From NCBI RefSeq assembly GCF_026262505.1, contig NC_067204.1, forward strand, positions 1,583,797 to 1,647,796: DNA of 64,000 bases. The letters are read 5' to 3'. The translations under genes and the position numbers were made by a program. This stretch comes from Trichomonas vaginalis G3 (Eukaryota > Parabasalia > Trichomonadida > Trichomonadidae). The notes beneath the pieces were generated by a model. That model was given only the letters and a program-made list of their open reading frames with translations. It searched no databases and was not told where the DNA came from. Shown piece after piece: positions 48,073 to 57,474 of the stretch; positions within the stretch are counted from its first letter, which is position 1; each line of letters starts with the position of its first letter.

Positions 48073-49647
48073 TTATTCATAAGGATTCTCGAAATAAGTA
48101 TTTGATTGTTCTTGCTTTGGATTATATGCTGGTGCTTTATATTCATTAGGATATGGATTGCTGTTCGTTTCTTCTAAAGGTAAATCTTTTTCGGTTTTAT
48201 CAACAAGGCTTTGATTAATTGGATTTTCAGCTCTGAATTTTCTGTGTCTATAACATAAGTAAGCAGCGACAGCAATGAGACCTGCTCCAACTGCTGCTCC
48301 AATAATAATTTCCAAAACAGCACCTTCACTTAGTCCTTCATCACTATCATCATCAGAATAATTATGATCATCTGATTTTTGTTCAACTGGTTCTGATGAA
48401 TTTATTTCATGATACGAATTATCAAAAATGATAAGAGATCTATGAGTTGAATTATTTCCTTTGATTAAATATGATGTATTATATTTGTCGCCAGCATGAT
48501 AAAAAAATAAGTAATCGTGTTTAGAATTAGTTATTGTTAGAAAAGGTTTTTCAACAATAATATTAGCTCTATTTATTTTTCCATAGACATCATAAATATC
48601 ACCATCTTCGAAATGAACTGTTCCATTTGTGAAAGCAGTAACAACACATGTATGAGCTGTGTCCTGAGAAGTGAATTTGTAATTAGACCTTACATTTGTG
48701 ATAATCGAAGTGCAATCATAATAATTCAAATTAAAAACAACAAAATTACATGGAATAGGTTCGTCACTGGAGGATTCTAATGTAATTGTACCTGTGTGAG
48801 CGAAATAAATTGCTGAATATTGTGTATTTCCAAGAATTTCTAAAGATACTTCTGAAGTTCTTGCTTCTCCGGAAATGTTGCGATAATCAGTAAATACTAC
48901 GTATTGTTCCTTATAAAAATTAAGTTTTGTTTGATTTCTGCCAATTAATAACTTTTGAATTCCGAATATTTTGTATTTTGGCTGGGATCCAAAAGAAATT
49001 GATTGGTTGCAAAGATATTCGAGCTTGTCCTTATCATAAGCACTGTATGTATCATAAGAAAAACTTTGTGAAATTTTGATTGTTGCAACTGTATTCGGAG
49101 ATTTACTTCTGAACAAAATGTATAATGTCGGTGAGAAATAAAGATGGTCTGTTGTGTAATTTATAACTTTGTATTGAAATGTTGGTTGATAATAAGAATA
49201 ATTAAAATCGTAATCATCCGAAGATGTGCTTATGTTCAATCTAACATCTGTTGGATCTAAGTAAACTGAGCAGTAATTCTTATTGATTTCATATTTTTTA
49301 TTTGAATAATTGAAAGCTAGATCGTTCGATTCGGATAGAAATTCTATGGAATCGCAGTAATTTGGAAAAGAAACTACACAAAATCTTACTTTATAATTAT
49401 AATACGTGTTTGTTGATTTAAAATTAAAAGTTGGCTCTGTGATTTTCCATATTTTGCTTGTGCATGATTCATAGTTAATACGCAAGTAATCGCTCATATA
49501 TGTATCTTGTAGAATAAAATAATAACTAAATGATTTGTTATCTGCAAATGAAAAAGTAATATCTTGACCATATGAACCAATGTCAATTAAATAATCTCCT
49601 GTTCTGTTAATTATACCATTGGTGATTGTATAGTAAAACCAGGACAT
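48073..49647 (-). CDS. Surface protein, 524 residues, copy 5
   Basis: Translation identical to 34355-35929. Confidence 0.7.
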   Translation of the reverse strand: MSWFYYTITNGIINRTGDYLIDIGSYGQDITFSFADNKSFSYYFILQDTYMSDYLRINYESCTSKIWKITEPTFNFKSTNTYYNYKVRFCVVSFPNYCDSIEFLSESNDLAFNYSNKKYEINKNYCSVYLDPTDVRLNISTSSDDYDFNYSYYQPTFQYKVINYTTDHLYFSPTLYILFRSKSPNTVATIKISQSFSYDTYSAYDKDKLEYLCNQSISFGSQPKYKIFGIQKLLIGRNQTKLNFYKEQYVVFTDYRNISGEARTSEVSLEILGNTQYSAIYFAHTGTITLESSSDEPIPCNFVVFNLNYYDCTSIITNVRSNYKFTSQDTAHTCVVTAFTNGTVHFEDGDIYDVYGKINRANIIVEKPFLTITNSKHDYLFFYHAGDKYNTSYLIKGNNSTHRSLIIFDNSYHEINSSEPVEQKSDDHNYSDDDSDEGLSEGAVLEIIIGAAVGAGLIAVAAYLCYRHRKFRAENPINQSLVDKTEKDLPLEETNSNPYPNEYKAPAYNPKQEQSNTYFENPYE

Positions 49648-50145
49648 TCACAATGATTTTAATTTGAAAGCGGATCTATTCAGAATGAATTTTGAATATT
49701 TTACACAGTCAGATTGTCAAATCATTTTAGTTTATTGGATAATTCTTTTAATGTATTATTTTTAAAATTTTAAAAATAAAATAAAAGTGGATCCAAAATT
49801 TTTGTATCAGAATGGGTCAATATTTCATGAATCAGTCCTCAAGAACAAAAATGAAGAAGGTCGTAATTGCCTTATGCATCTAAGCTACTATCCAAAAAAG
49901 AGAAATTGGATTAGAAAAGGATTATGAGTGATTGAAATTAATACGTGTGCGAATAACCATGGATTTGTAAAAATTAATGCTTCAGAAATACAACATTTTG
50001 CTATTGAGAATTCCTTGTAAAGTCCAAATCTCAAAATACATAATTTTATATTTAGTTTGTTTGATGTTGAAACTATATTACCACCAAGAAGAGACAATAT
50101 TATCTTAGTAAACATGTTTCAATTAATTTGATGTTCATGGATATA

Positions 50146-50555
50146 AACTGCGAGTCAAAAGGCGTACCTACCTTCAACTTTTTGAGAGAAGTCATACAAT
50201 TAATTATATGAGTTTCTCTCAAAAAGTCGATTTCTGCCAGGTACACCTTTTGGACCGCACAAGCTATTTGCTCTAATTCGATATAACAACAAAGGATCAT
50301 AAAACAGATATAAATATAGGATGAACTGATACGATTTTTTCGGGTCTAACTTCAAAATTTAAGATTTCGAAATTTAATACAAGCTTCAAACCAGAAATTT
50401 AAGCATAAATAGAAGCTGATTTGCTACCTATTGCACGTGAAGCTTATTTGAGCTCTAATATTTAATAATTTTCTCTCGCTCTCAGTGAAGGCACCGTTAG
50501 CATTAGAAATGTAAACTATTCAAAAATTGATAGGTCCGCCTTTTGATTCGCAGTT
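50146..50555 (-). mobile_element. Element D copy
   Basis: 410 bp, TA on both sides. Confidence 0.7.
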
Positions 50556-50636
50556 TAAAGCATAAATTTTGTCAATTAAATTTTAATTACAGAATAAAAA
50601 GAAAAGTCAATAAAAGCATATGAAAGCTGACACGAA

Positions 50637-50900
50637 TTATTCATAAGGATTATCGAATAATGATTTCGATTTTTGTGAATAATTTGGTATTTCTTTTGTT
50701 TCGATTAAATATGGATTTATTTGAACCTCTTCTAAAGGTAATGGTTCGGATTTATTAGATACTTCTTCTAATAGACAACTTCTATTATCAATGAAATGTT
50801 CATGAATTATTGATTGTGTTTCCTCTCTTTTTTCTTTTTTTTTAAGACATAAAAGAGGAATTGCAATGCTTGATGGTAATGATAGTCTTATTGTTATCAA
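50637..50900 (-). pseudogene. Tail-only relic, minus array copy 6
   Basis: Same translation as 11451-11714. Confidence 0.6.
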
Positions 50901-51111
50901 TTAAAATTATCTCCCATCCTATATAATAAAATTTGATTCAATATTACTAAATACTTTATGTTTCTTAATAATTGAGATGCCTAAAATGTTGATAATGTTG
51001 TTATAAACTTATTTTCACACGCTCAATCTTATGGGAGTAATAAGAATTGTAATAAAAAAAACATTATAAATCTTTAAAGATTCGTTCATAAACAATATAT
51101 AAAAAAAATAG

Positions 51112-52768
51112 TTATTCATAAGGATTCTCGAAATAAGTATTTGATTGTTCTTGCTTTGGATTATATGCTGGTGCTTTATATTCATTAGGATATGGATTGC
51201 TGTTCGTTTCTTCTAAAGGTAAATCTTTTTCGGTTTTATCAACAAGGCTTTGATTAATTGGATTTTCAGCTCTGAATTTTCTGTGTCTATAACATAAGTA
51301 AGCAGCGACAGCAATGAGACCTGCTCCAACTGCTGCTCCAATAATAATTTCCAAAACAGCACCTTCACTTAGTCCTTCATCACTATCATCATCAGAATAA
51401 TTATGATCATCTGATTTTTGTTCAACTGGTTCTGATGAATTTATTTCATGATACGAATTATCAAAAATGATAAGAGATCTATGAGTTGAATTATTTCCTT
51501 TGATTAAATATGATGTATTATATTTGTCGCCAGCATGATAAAAAAATAAGTAATCGTGTTTAGAATTAGTTATTGTTAGAAAAGGTTTTTCAACAATAAT
51601 ATTAGCTCTATTTATTTTTCCATAGACATCATAAATATCACCATCTTCGAAATGAACTGTTCCATTTGTGAAAGCAGTAACAACACATGTATGAGCTGTG
51701 TCCTGAGAAGTGAATTTGTAATTAGACCTTACATTTGTGATAATCGAAGTGCAATCATAATAATTCAAATTAAAAACAACAAAATTACATGGAATAGGTT
51801 CGTCACTGGAGGATTCTAATGTAATTGTACCTGTGTGAGCGAAATAAATTGCTGAATATTGTGTATTTCCAAGAATTTCTAAAGATACTTCTGAAGTTCT
51901 TGCTTCTCCGGAAATGTTGCGATAATCAGTAAATACTACGTATTGTTCCTTATAAAAATTAAGTTTTGTTTGATTTCTGCCAATTAATAACTTTTGAATT
52001 CCGAATATTTTGTATTTTGGCTGGGATCCAAAAGAAATTGATTGGTTGCAAAGATATTCGAGCTTGTCCTTATCATAAGCACTGTATGTATCATAAGAAA
52101 AACTTTGTGAAATTTTGATTGTTGCAACTGTATTCGGAGATTTACTTCTGAACAAAATGTATAATGTCGGTGAGAAATAAAGATGGTCTGTTGTGTAATT
52201 TATAACTTTGTATTGAAATGTTGGTTGATAATAAGAATAATTAAAATCGTAATCATCCGAAGATGTGCTTATGTTCAATCTAACATCTGTTGGATCTAAG
52301 TAAACTGAGCAGTAATTCTTATTGATTTCATATTTTTTATTTGAATAATTGAAAGCTAGATCGTTCGATTCGGATAGAAATTCTATGGAATCGCAGTATT
52401 TTGGAAAAGAAACTACCGAAAATCTTACTTTATAATTATATACATTTAAAATTAAAAGTTGGCTCTGTGATTTCCCATATTTTGCTTGTGCATGATTCAT
52501 AGTTAATATACAAGTGACGGCGCATATATACATCTTCTATAATAAAATAATAACTAAATGATTCGTTATCTGCAAATGAAAAAGTAATATCTTGACCATA
52601 TGAACCAATGTCAATTAAATAATCTCCTGTTGTATTAATTATACCATTGGTGATTGTAGTAAAACCAGGACATTCACAATGATTTGAATTTGAAAGCGGA
52701 TCTATTCTCAATGAATTTGAGATGGTGAAATTTATCGGTTTAATTGAATTTTGAATGTTGCATAAAAT
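51112..52768 (-). pseudogene. Diverged edge copy of the surface gene with a longer 5' end
   Basis: From 52400 down to 51112 it equals the array genes. Upstream it diverges by substitutions (VYMRRHLYINYES against TYMSDYLRINYES) and lacks 11 bp near 52440, which shifts the frame, so the 3' part is open from 52533 and the 5' part in another frame from 52711. The 5' frame continues past the array start codon: homologous codons read RIDPLSNSNHCECPGFTTIT and further upstream NSIKPINFTISNS, up to an element-end motif at 52769. This implies the ancestral protein was longer at its N-terminus; its signal peptide is lost here, possibly through an insertion. This copy shows the parent gene better than the amplified ones do. 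Confidence 0.7.
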
Positions 52769-52795
52769 GTCACTTTTTAGGAAATGACTTTATGA
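52769..52795. mobile_element. Solo element-end motif upstream of the edge gene copy
   Basis: TGTCACTTTTTAGGAAATGA. In reverse, TTTCCTAAAAAGTGACA differs by one base from the A terminus TTTCCGAAAAAGTGACA. It marks the point where coding homology of the edge copy stops, so it is probably one end of a decayed A-type element. Confidence 0.45.
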
Positions 52796-52815
52796 AATTT
52801 AGTAAGATTACAGTG

Positions 52816-52834
52816 AGAGGTAGGGCAACGATAG
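52816..52834 (+). repeat. 19-bp inverted repeat, left copy
   Basis: AGAGGTAGGGCAACGATAG; the exact reverse complement is at 56202-56220. The flanks are unrelated. Possibly the ends of a decayed 3.4-kb element. Confidence 0.4.
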
Positions 52835-53638
52835 GTCAAAAAGGCTTCTCTGATAGATTTCCTTGCCTTTTGGATATGCTATAATATATAGCCTAGCATG
52901 ATAGGATATGATGTCAAAAGTTAGAACATAACTTAGGATCTTGAGAAAAATGAAAAACAAAAATTACATAAAAAAAGAAAAATTTTATCTAATTTGTTTT
53001 TTTGGACCGAATAAGTAATTTTATTGAATTTCAATACGACACATAGATTTTATTATTAGTAATAAATATAATGGTTTACTATTAACAAGGAACCTAAACT
53101 AATGAAAATTTGATTTCAAATATTGTATATGATTATCATAGATTACCAAAATATATTGCTATTTATGAGGATATAATATTGATTATTAGTAAATCGTATA
53201 AATTTAATAAATATACCATGAATATTGAATGAATTTCTTGATTCATAGGGGTAAAACGCGCTTTTATATGATTTAGACAGAGAATTTATGAGATGTAAAT
53301 AACACAATAAAGGTTATATTGAATATTTTCTAAAAATAAATCGAAATTATAAAAAACAATACATTTATTCATTGAAACTACTTGGACAAATATGAAACAA
53401 GCATTCAGGCAATACTTTTGAGACTTCAACGCATCTGATAATTTTTATATAACTTCACCTCTTATGCTTAGAGTGGAGGTATTGAGATCGTATAAGTATA
53501 GATGAGCTCACATTCAGATATGATGTGTGAATTTCTGTTTTCACTGCAATTTTGAATCAGAATAAACTCAAAACAAGAATAAAATGATATACTCACTCTC
53601 TAAATGTGTTCGAGATTTAAAGTTGTATGAATAAAACG

Positions 53639-53687
53639 ATTCATCTTTCGAAACCTCCCATTTAATGAGAGACTTCGAAAGATGAAT
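53639..53687. repeat. Isolated hairpin of element-C type
   Basis: Stem ATTCATCTTTCGAA pairs with TTCGAAAGATGAAT. The apical part, CTCCCATTTAATGAGAGAC, matches the apical part of the element C hairpins at 40446 and 40562 although the stem differs. Confidence 0.65.
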
Positions 53688-54122
53688 GTATTTATGTAGA
53701 TGAAATACTATATATGACCATGTGTGATACTAAAGATATCAAAATGTTCATTTTTAAGTGCAATAGAAGGGTTATCTCTCGTAAAATCTCAATTTAAGGA
53801 AGATTTAGAAAGAACTCCTTTCCTAAGTAGATAGTGTGTGGTTTCTGTCTTTTGGTTGATCAGGAACTATGAAATTAAGTCGGACAGAAAGAAGTTCTTT
53901 CCAAAACAGACTCCAAATGAGTTGTTCGAAAAGAACTTCCTTCTGTATATGGATAATTGTAGTTACCGCACTGAAGTATGTGATTGTGATGATGGAGTTC
54001 TCGATAAATCTAAAATCGGATTAAGATTAATTGAAAACTCAAGTAATTCTTTGAAATCTTGTGTTGTCTGGCACTATAATAACCAAAGAATGAGAATATT
54101 ATGTTGAATGATGAGTACGTGT

Positions 54123-54140
54123 GCTCGGCATTCGCCGAGC
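54123..54140. repeat. Short GC-rich hairpin
   Basis: GCTCGGC-ATTC-GCCGAGC, a perfect 7-bp stem in very AT-rich DNA, 23 bp before an AAAAGTGACA motif; possible subterminal part of a decayed element. Confidence 0.4.
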
Positions 54141-56201
54141 GAATTGAGTTTAACGTACTATGAAAAGTGACAAATTTGGGCTTTTTTCCTAGGGTTATGA
54201 TCTCTTCCTTTCTGCTCAATACGACAGAAATGAAAGAATGAATTTGTACTCCCTAATTGATTACTACAATCTGTATCTATCTTTAACATAGAATTAGCTG
54301 CATTGTGATTTATACTCCAGAATTATTCAATTTAAGATCAACCTCGTAAATTTTAATCATATTGCACCAATACTCCTACGTTGAGATAAGAACATGATTA
54401 TACATACCAAAGCCCCATATTAAAAATCAAAATTTAGCACCTCCATTATGCAACCACATTATTCGTCGCAAATAAGTATATTTACGCATATTATGATGCA
54501 TATTCACACAACTCGTATACATGAAAAGTTATTAAAATCAGACAAAATTATTGCAATAAGGAAAAAAAAACAACTTTATTATATATGTTAGTAATGAATT
54601 ACAAATATTTCTACAAAGAATGCTCAATACTTCATATAATCTTCGAATATTTCTTATTACAAGTTAATACATTTTGACTCGAACATGATAAACAAAAGCT
54701 GACACGCTGATTACTACATTTATGAAAATATAGTACGTTTCCATTCATCTGTTTACGTGTTTTTGTTGGAATAAAATCATTTTTTTTTCTTTCATGAAAT
54801 AAGAATTTTGCTGCGAAAGCAATATCTCTAACAATAATTAATACATTACGTCAACTCTGGAATGAGTATTTATCAAATATGATATCAAAATCAAAAATTA
54901 GTTGTTTTTTATGAGTAAAAACGATATAAATTGATTATTTGACTAATTATCAAATACTTTGATTTTCCAAATTTTTTTCGAAATTGATTTTTTCATGTGA
55001 AAATTCAAATTGTTTAATTTCATTTTTGAAATTTTGAATTTTTTTGGAATTTTGAGTTGATCAATTCAGCAGAATTGATAATGCTATTGCTTTAGGGCAT
55101 ACCACAAGGTGATGAATAAAAGGTGAACATTAACAAATTATTTTAAATCACAAATATCATCCTCATCAACTTTAATTCTAAAAAGAACTGTACTGAATTA
55201 TGAAAATGCATGATTTACATTATTAAAATCTTTGAATGAAAATAGTACAAGATAAGTTTTTATTCATTTTTAATTAGATTTAAACGAAAAACTACTCCAT
55301 ATTAAAATTTAAGTCGAGAAATCGTATTTTGTTCTTATTTGTTAGCATTTTGTAGACATTCTAATCTTGAATTAATTTGTTACATGATATTATTAACAAT
55401 TTTAACTGAAAAAATATGTTAATATGGAATAAACCATGATTATATAAGCTATCAATGCTATATATACATATGTAAAAGATTCATATTAACTCAATTAACA
55501 TAAATGATAGATTTTCATAAAGGTTCAATCTAGGTTCGTCCGAAAATTTTGATTTTTATATAGAAGACATAGTTTCATATACATAATTAAATTTTCAAAC
55601 AAATTTGATCATACCATTTATTAAGCAGGATAGTATATTAATTACTATCAGTATAAAAATATAAAAATATAAAAATAATTATATTTAATTATTGCATAAT
55701 TTAGTCAAAGAGTTATAAGCCTCAAGTGATCGTTATCACCTTCAATGCACGTATACTTTATTGATTCATAGATATTTAATCTATGTTTGACATGTTGTTG
55801 TCGTCATTCGTTTTGTTCCCATTCTTCCTAAGTTAGAATTAGAGAATACACCATCCACATCATCTAATTTGGTCCTCAGCGATAGATTGGTTCATTTTGG
55901 AGGAGTCCCATCAGACAGTTTTCGAGCACCAAATATCAAATTTTAATGTATACAAATCTTTAGTGATTTATCTCTTTTATGATGAGTAAAAGGTTTCTGC
56001 TCATCAACATTTGATTTCCGACATATATGATTTCTAATTGCAATTATTTACTTTCTTTTTATAATCTAACTCTGTGACTCATACCATAAATTAATTATTG
56101 GAAAGTGTCAATATGTTTGGCACAACGCATGGCGGAAGATACCAAACCATGCAGGGAATATGATACGTTTAAGATCTCCGAACTTTTTTTCCAAAAATTT
56201 T

Positions 56202-56220
56202 CTATCGTTGCCCTACCTCT
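56202..56220 (-). repeat. 19-bp inverted repeat, right copy
   Basis: CTATCGTTGCCCTACCTCT, the partner of 52816-52834. Confidence 0.4.
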
Positions 56221-56284
56221 TTACAGTGTGAAATGTATAAAAACTAGACTAGGTTTGTTAAAAATATCAAAAATTAGCGTTTTG

Positions 56285-56302
56285 AAGACACCATGGTGTC
56301 TT
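56285..56302. repeat. Perfect 18-bp palindrome AAGACACCATGGTGTCTT
   Basis: First of several GACACC-bearing sites; a related hairpin lies at 57090-57113 (GTGTCTT against AAGACAC) and single sites near 57303, 57314 and 57334. Confidence 0.5.
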
Positions 56303-57474
56303 ATAATTTTTTCTTCCTTATTGGCGTGTAGAAATAAATGCGCCAATAAATTGAAGAAGAAGAATTGTTTTTCTCTTAATGAACTTTAATCCTTTTGATA
56401 TAAGAATATTAAAAACATTAATATAATTTCGATTTCGGAAATTAAATTTCCAAATTTTTTGTCGATTTCGGAAATAACAGGATCCCGCATCCAACACGCA
56501 ACAACAAAACACAAAACACACTTTTTGGTTCTTTCATCGTTTTAATCGTAATTTATGTAATACATGATTTGGATAAATTTTACAAAAATAGAACCTATAT
56601 TATATTCTTTTCAAAGATTCTTGCAAATCATCAAAAATAATTGTATTTTAAAAAACGATCAAATTATCCTTTCATTATTTTAAACTTAAATTAGTTTTTA
56701 TGATTGACTAAAGCAATCATATTTATTCATCATTAAATAAACAAAAAAATAATATTTGAGAGTTATTTCAAAAAAAACACATTGAATTTATTAATTTGTC
56801 TCAATTTCAGTATTATAAATTTTTATAATTTCAATATTTTGAAATACACTTTTTAATATTTCAATATTTATGATATTTCAATGTATTAAGTGGTCTCAAA
56901 TTGAGCTTCTCAAATATAAGTTGGCCTATTCAAATAATAAAATTAAATAATATTTAAAATAATAAATAAAAGTGATTGAGGTCATAGCAAAACGGCTGTT
57001 TCAGTCATTAATTCTTAAAAATAAAAAGGGTAAAAACTAAATACAATGGGTAAAATTCAATAGTGTCTGTGCTATCGTTCAATTTGAAGGTGTCTTTTGA
57101 AACCGCAAGACACATTGAATTTTTGAATAGTGTATTATGGTTTGACAGACACCAATGAAAAAAATAAAATGATATTTATTTTAAATATATAAGATCCTTA
57201 TATAAAATATAAATATTTTATCGTTTTATTTTCTTGTTTTAGAAATGTTTTTTATTGAAAAATCAATAAAACTAACTCCAAAATAAAATTTTTGATTTAA
57301 AGACACTATGATGACACCAGGCAAATCTTCCAAGACACCTATCGTCGGGAATCTAACAACCCTAAACTAGACTATTCATACACTATATATTTGTAATATA
57401 TTTAAAAGTCTCTTGGAATATAAAAAAAAATTAAAATTTGAAAATATAATATAAAAAAATCCTTAATTATGTTT

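Larger units (their letters stand above)
33473..52768 (-). repeat. Minus-strand tandem array of the surface gene
   Basis: Six gene copies end at 34355, 37392, 41997, 45036, 48073 and 51112. Unit length is 3,037-3,039 bp, except 4,605 bp where element C is inserted. Neither A nor B occurs in this block. The five inner copies are identical in translation, while the outermost is diverged at its 5' end, as expected at the edge of an amplified array. The spacers of about 990 bp hold element D and no other gene that I can support. Confidence 0.9.
52835..57474. other. AT-rich intergenic region with decayed element traces
   Basis: No gene that I can support in 4.6 kb; frames are short, AT-driven and lack a TCAYTWT initiator close to an ATG. 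Recognisable pieces: a C-type hairpin (53639-53687) with further decayed inverted blocks to about 53960 (CAGAAAGAAGTTCTTTCC against GAAAAGAACTTCCTTCTG), a GC hairpin at 54123-54140, AAAAGTGACA at 54163-54172, and a cluster of GACACC palindromes (56285-57345). The remainder is simple AT-rich DNA. Confidence 0.6.

Noticed and set aside
34355-49647. Reading the minus array as a functional antigenic-variation cassette set
   Set aside because: All five copies are identical and apparently 5'-truncated, so there is no stored diversity to switch between; only the edge copy differs and it is frameshifted.
56105-56389. 94-codon frame in the AT-rich flank
   Set aside because: No initiator, no recognisable domain, ends in AT-driven residues, and it spans the 19-bp inverted repeat.
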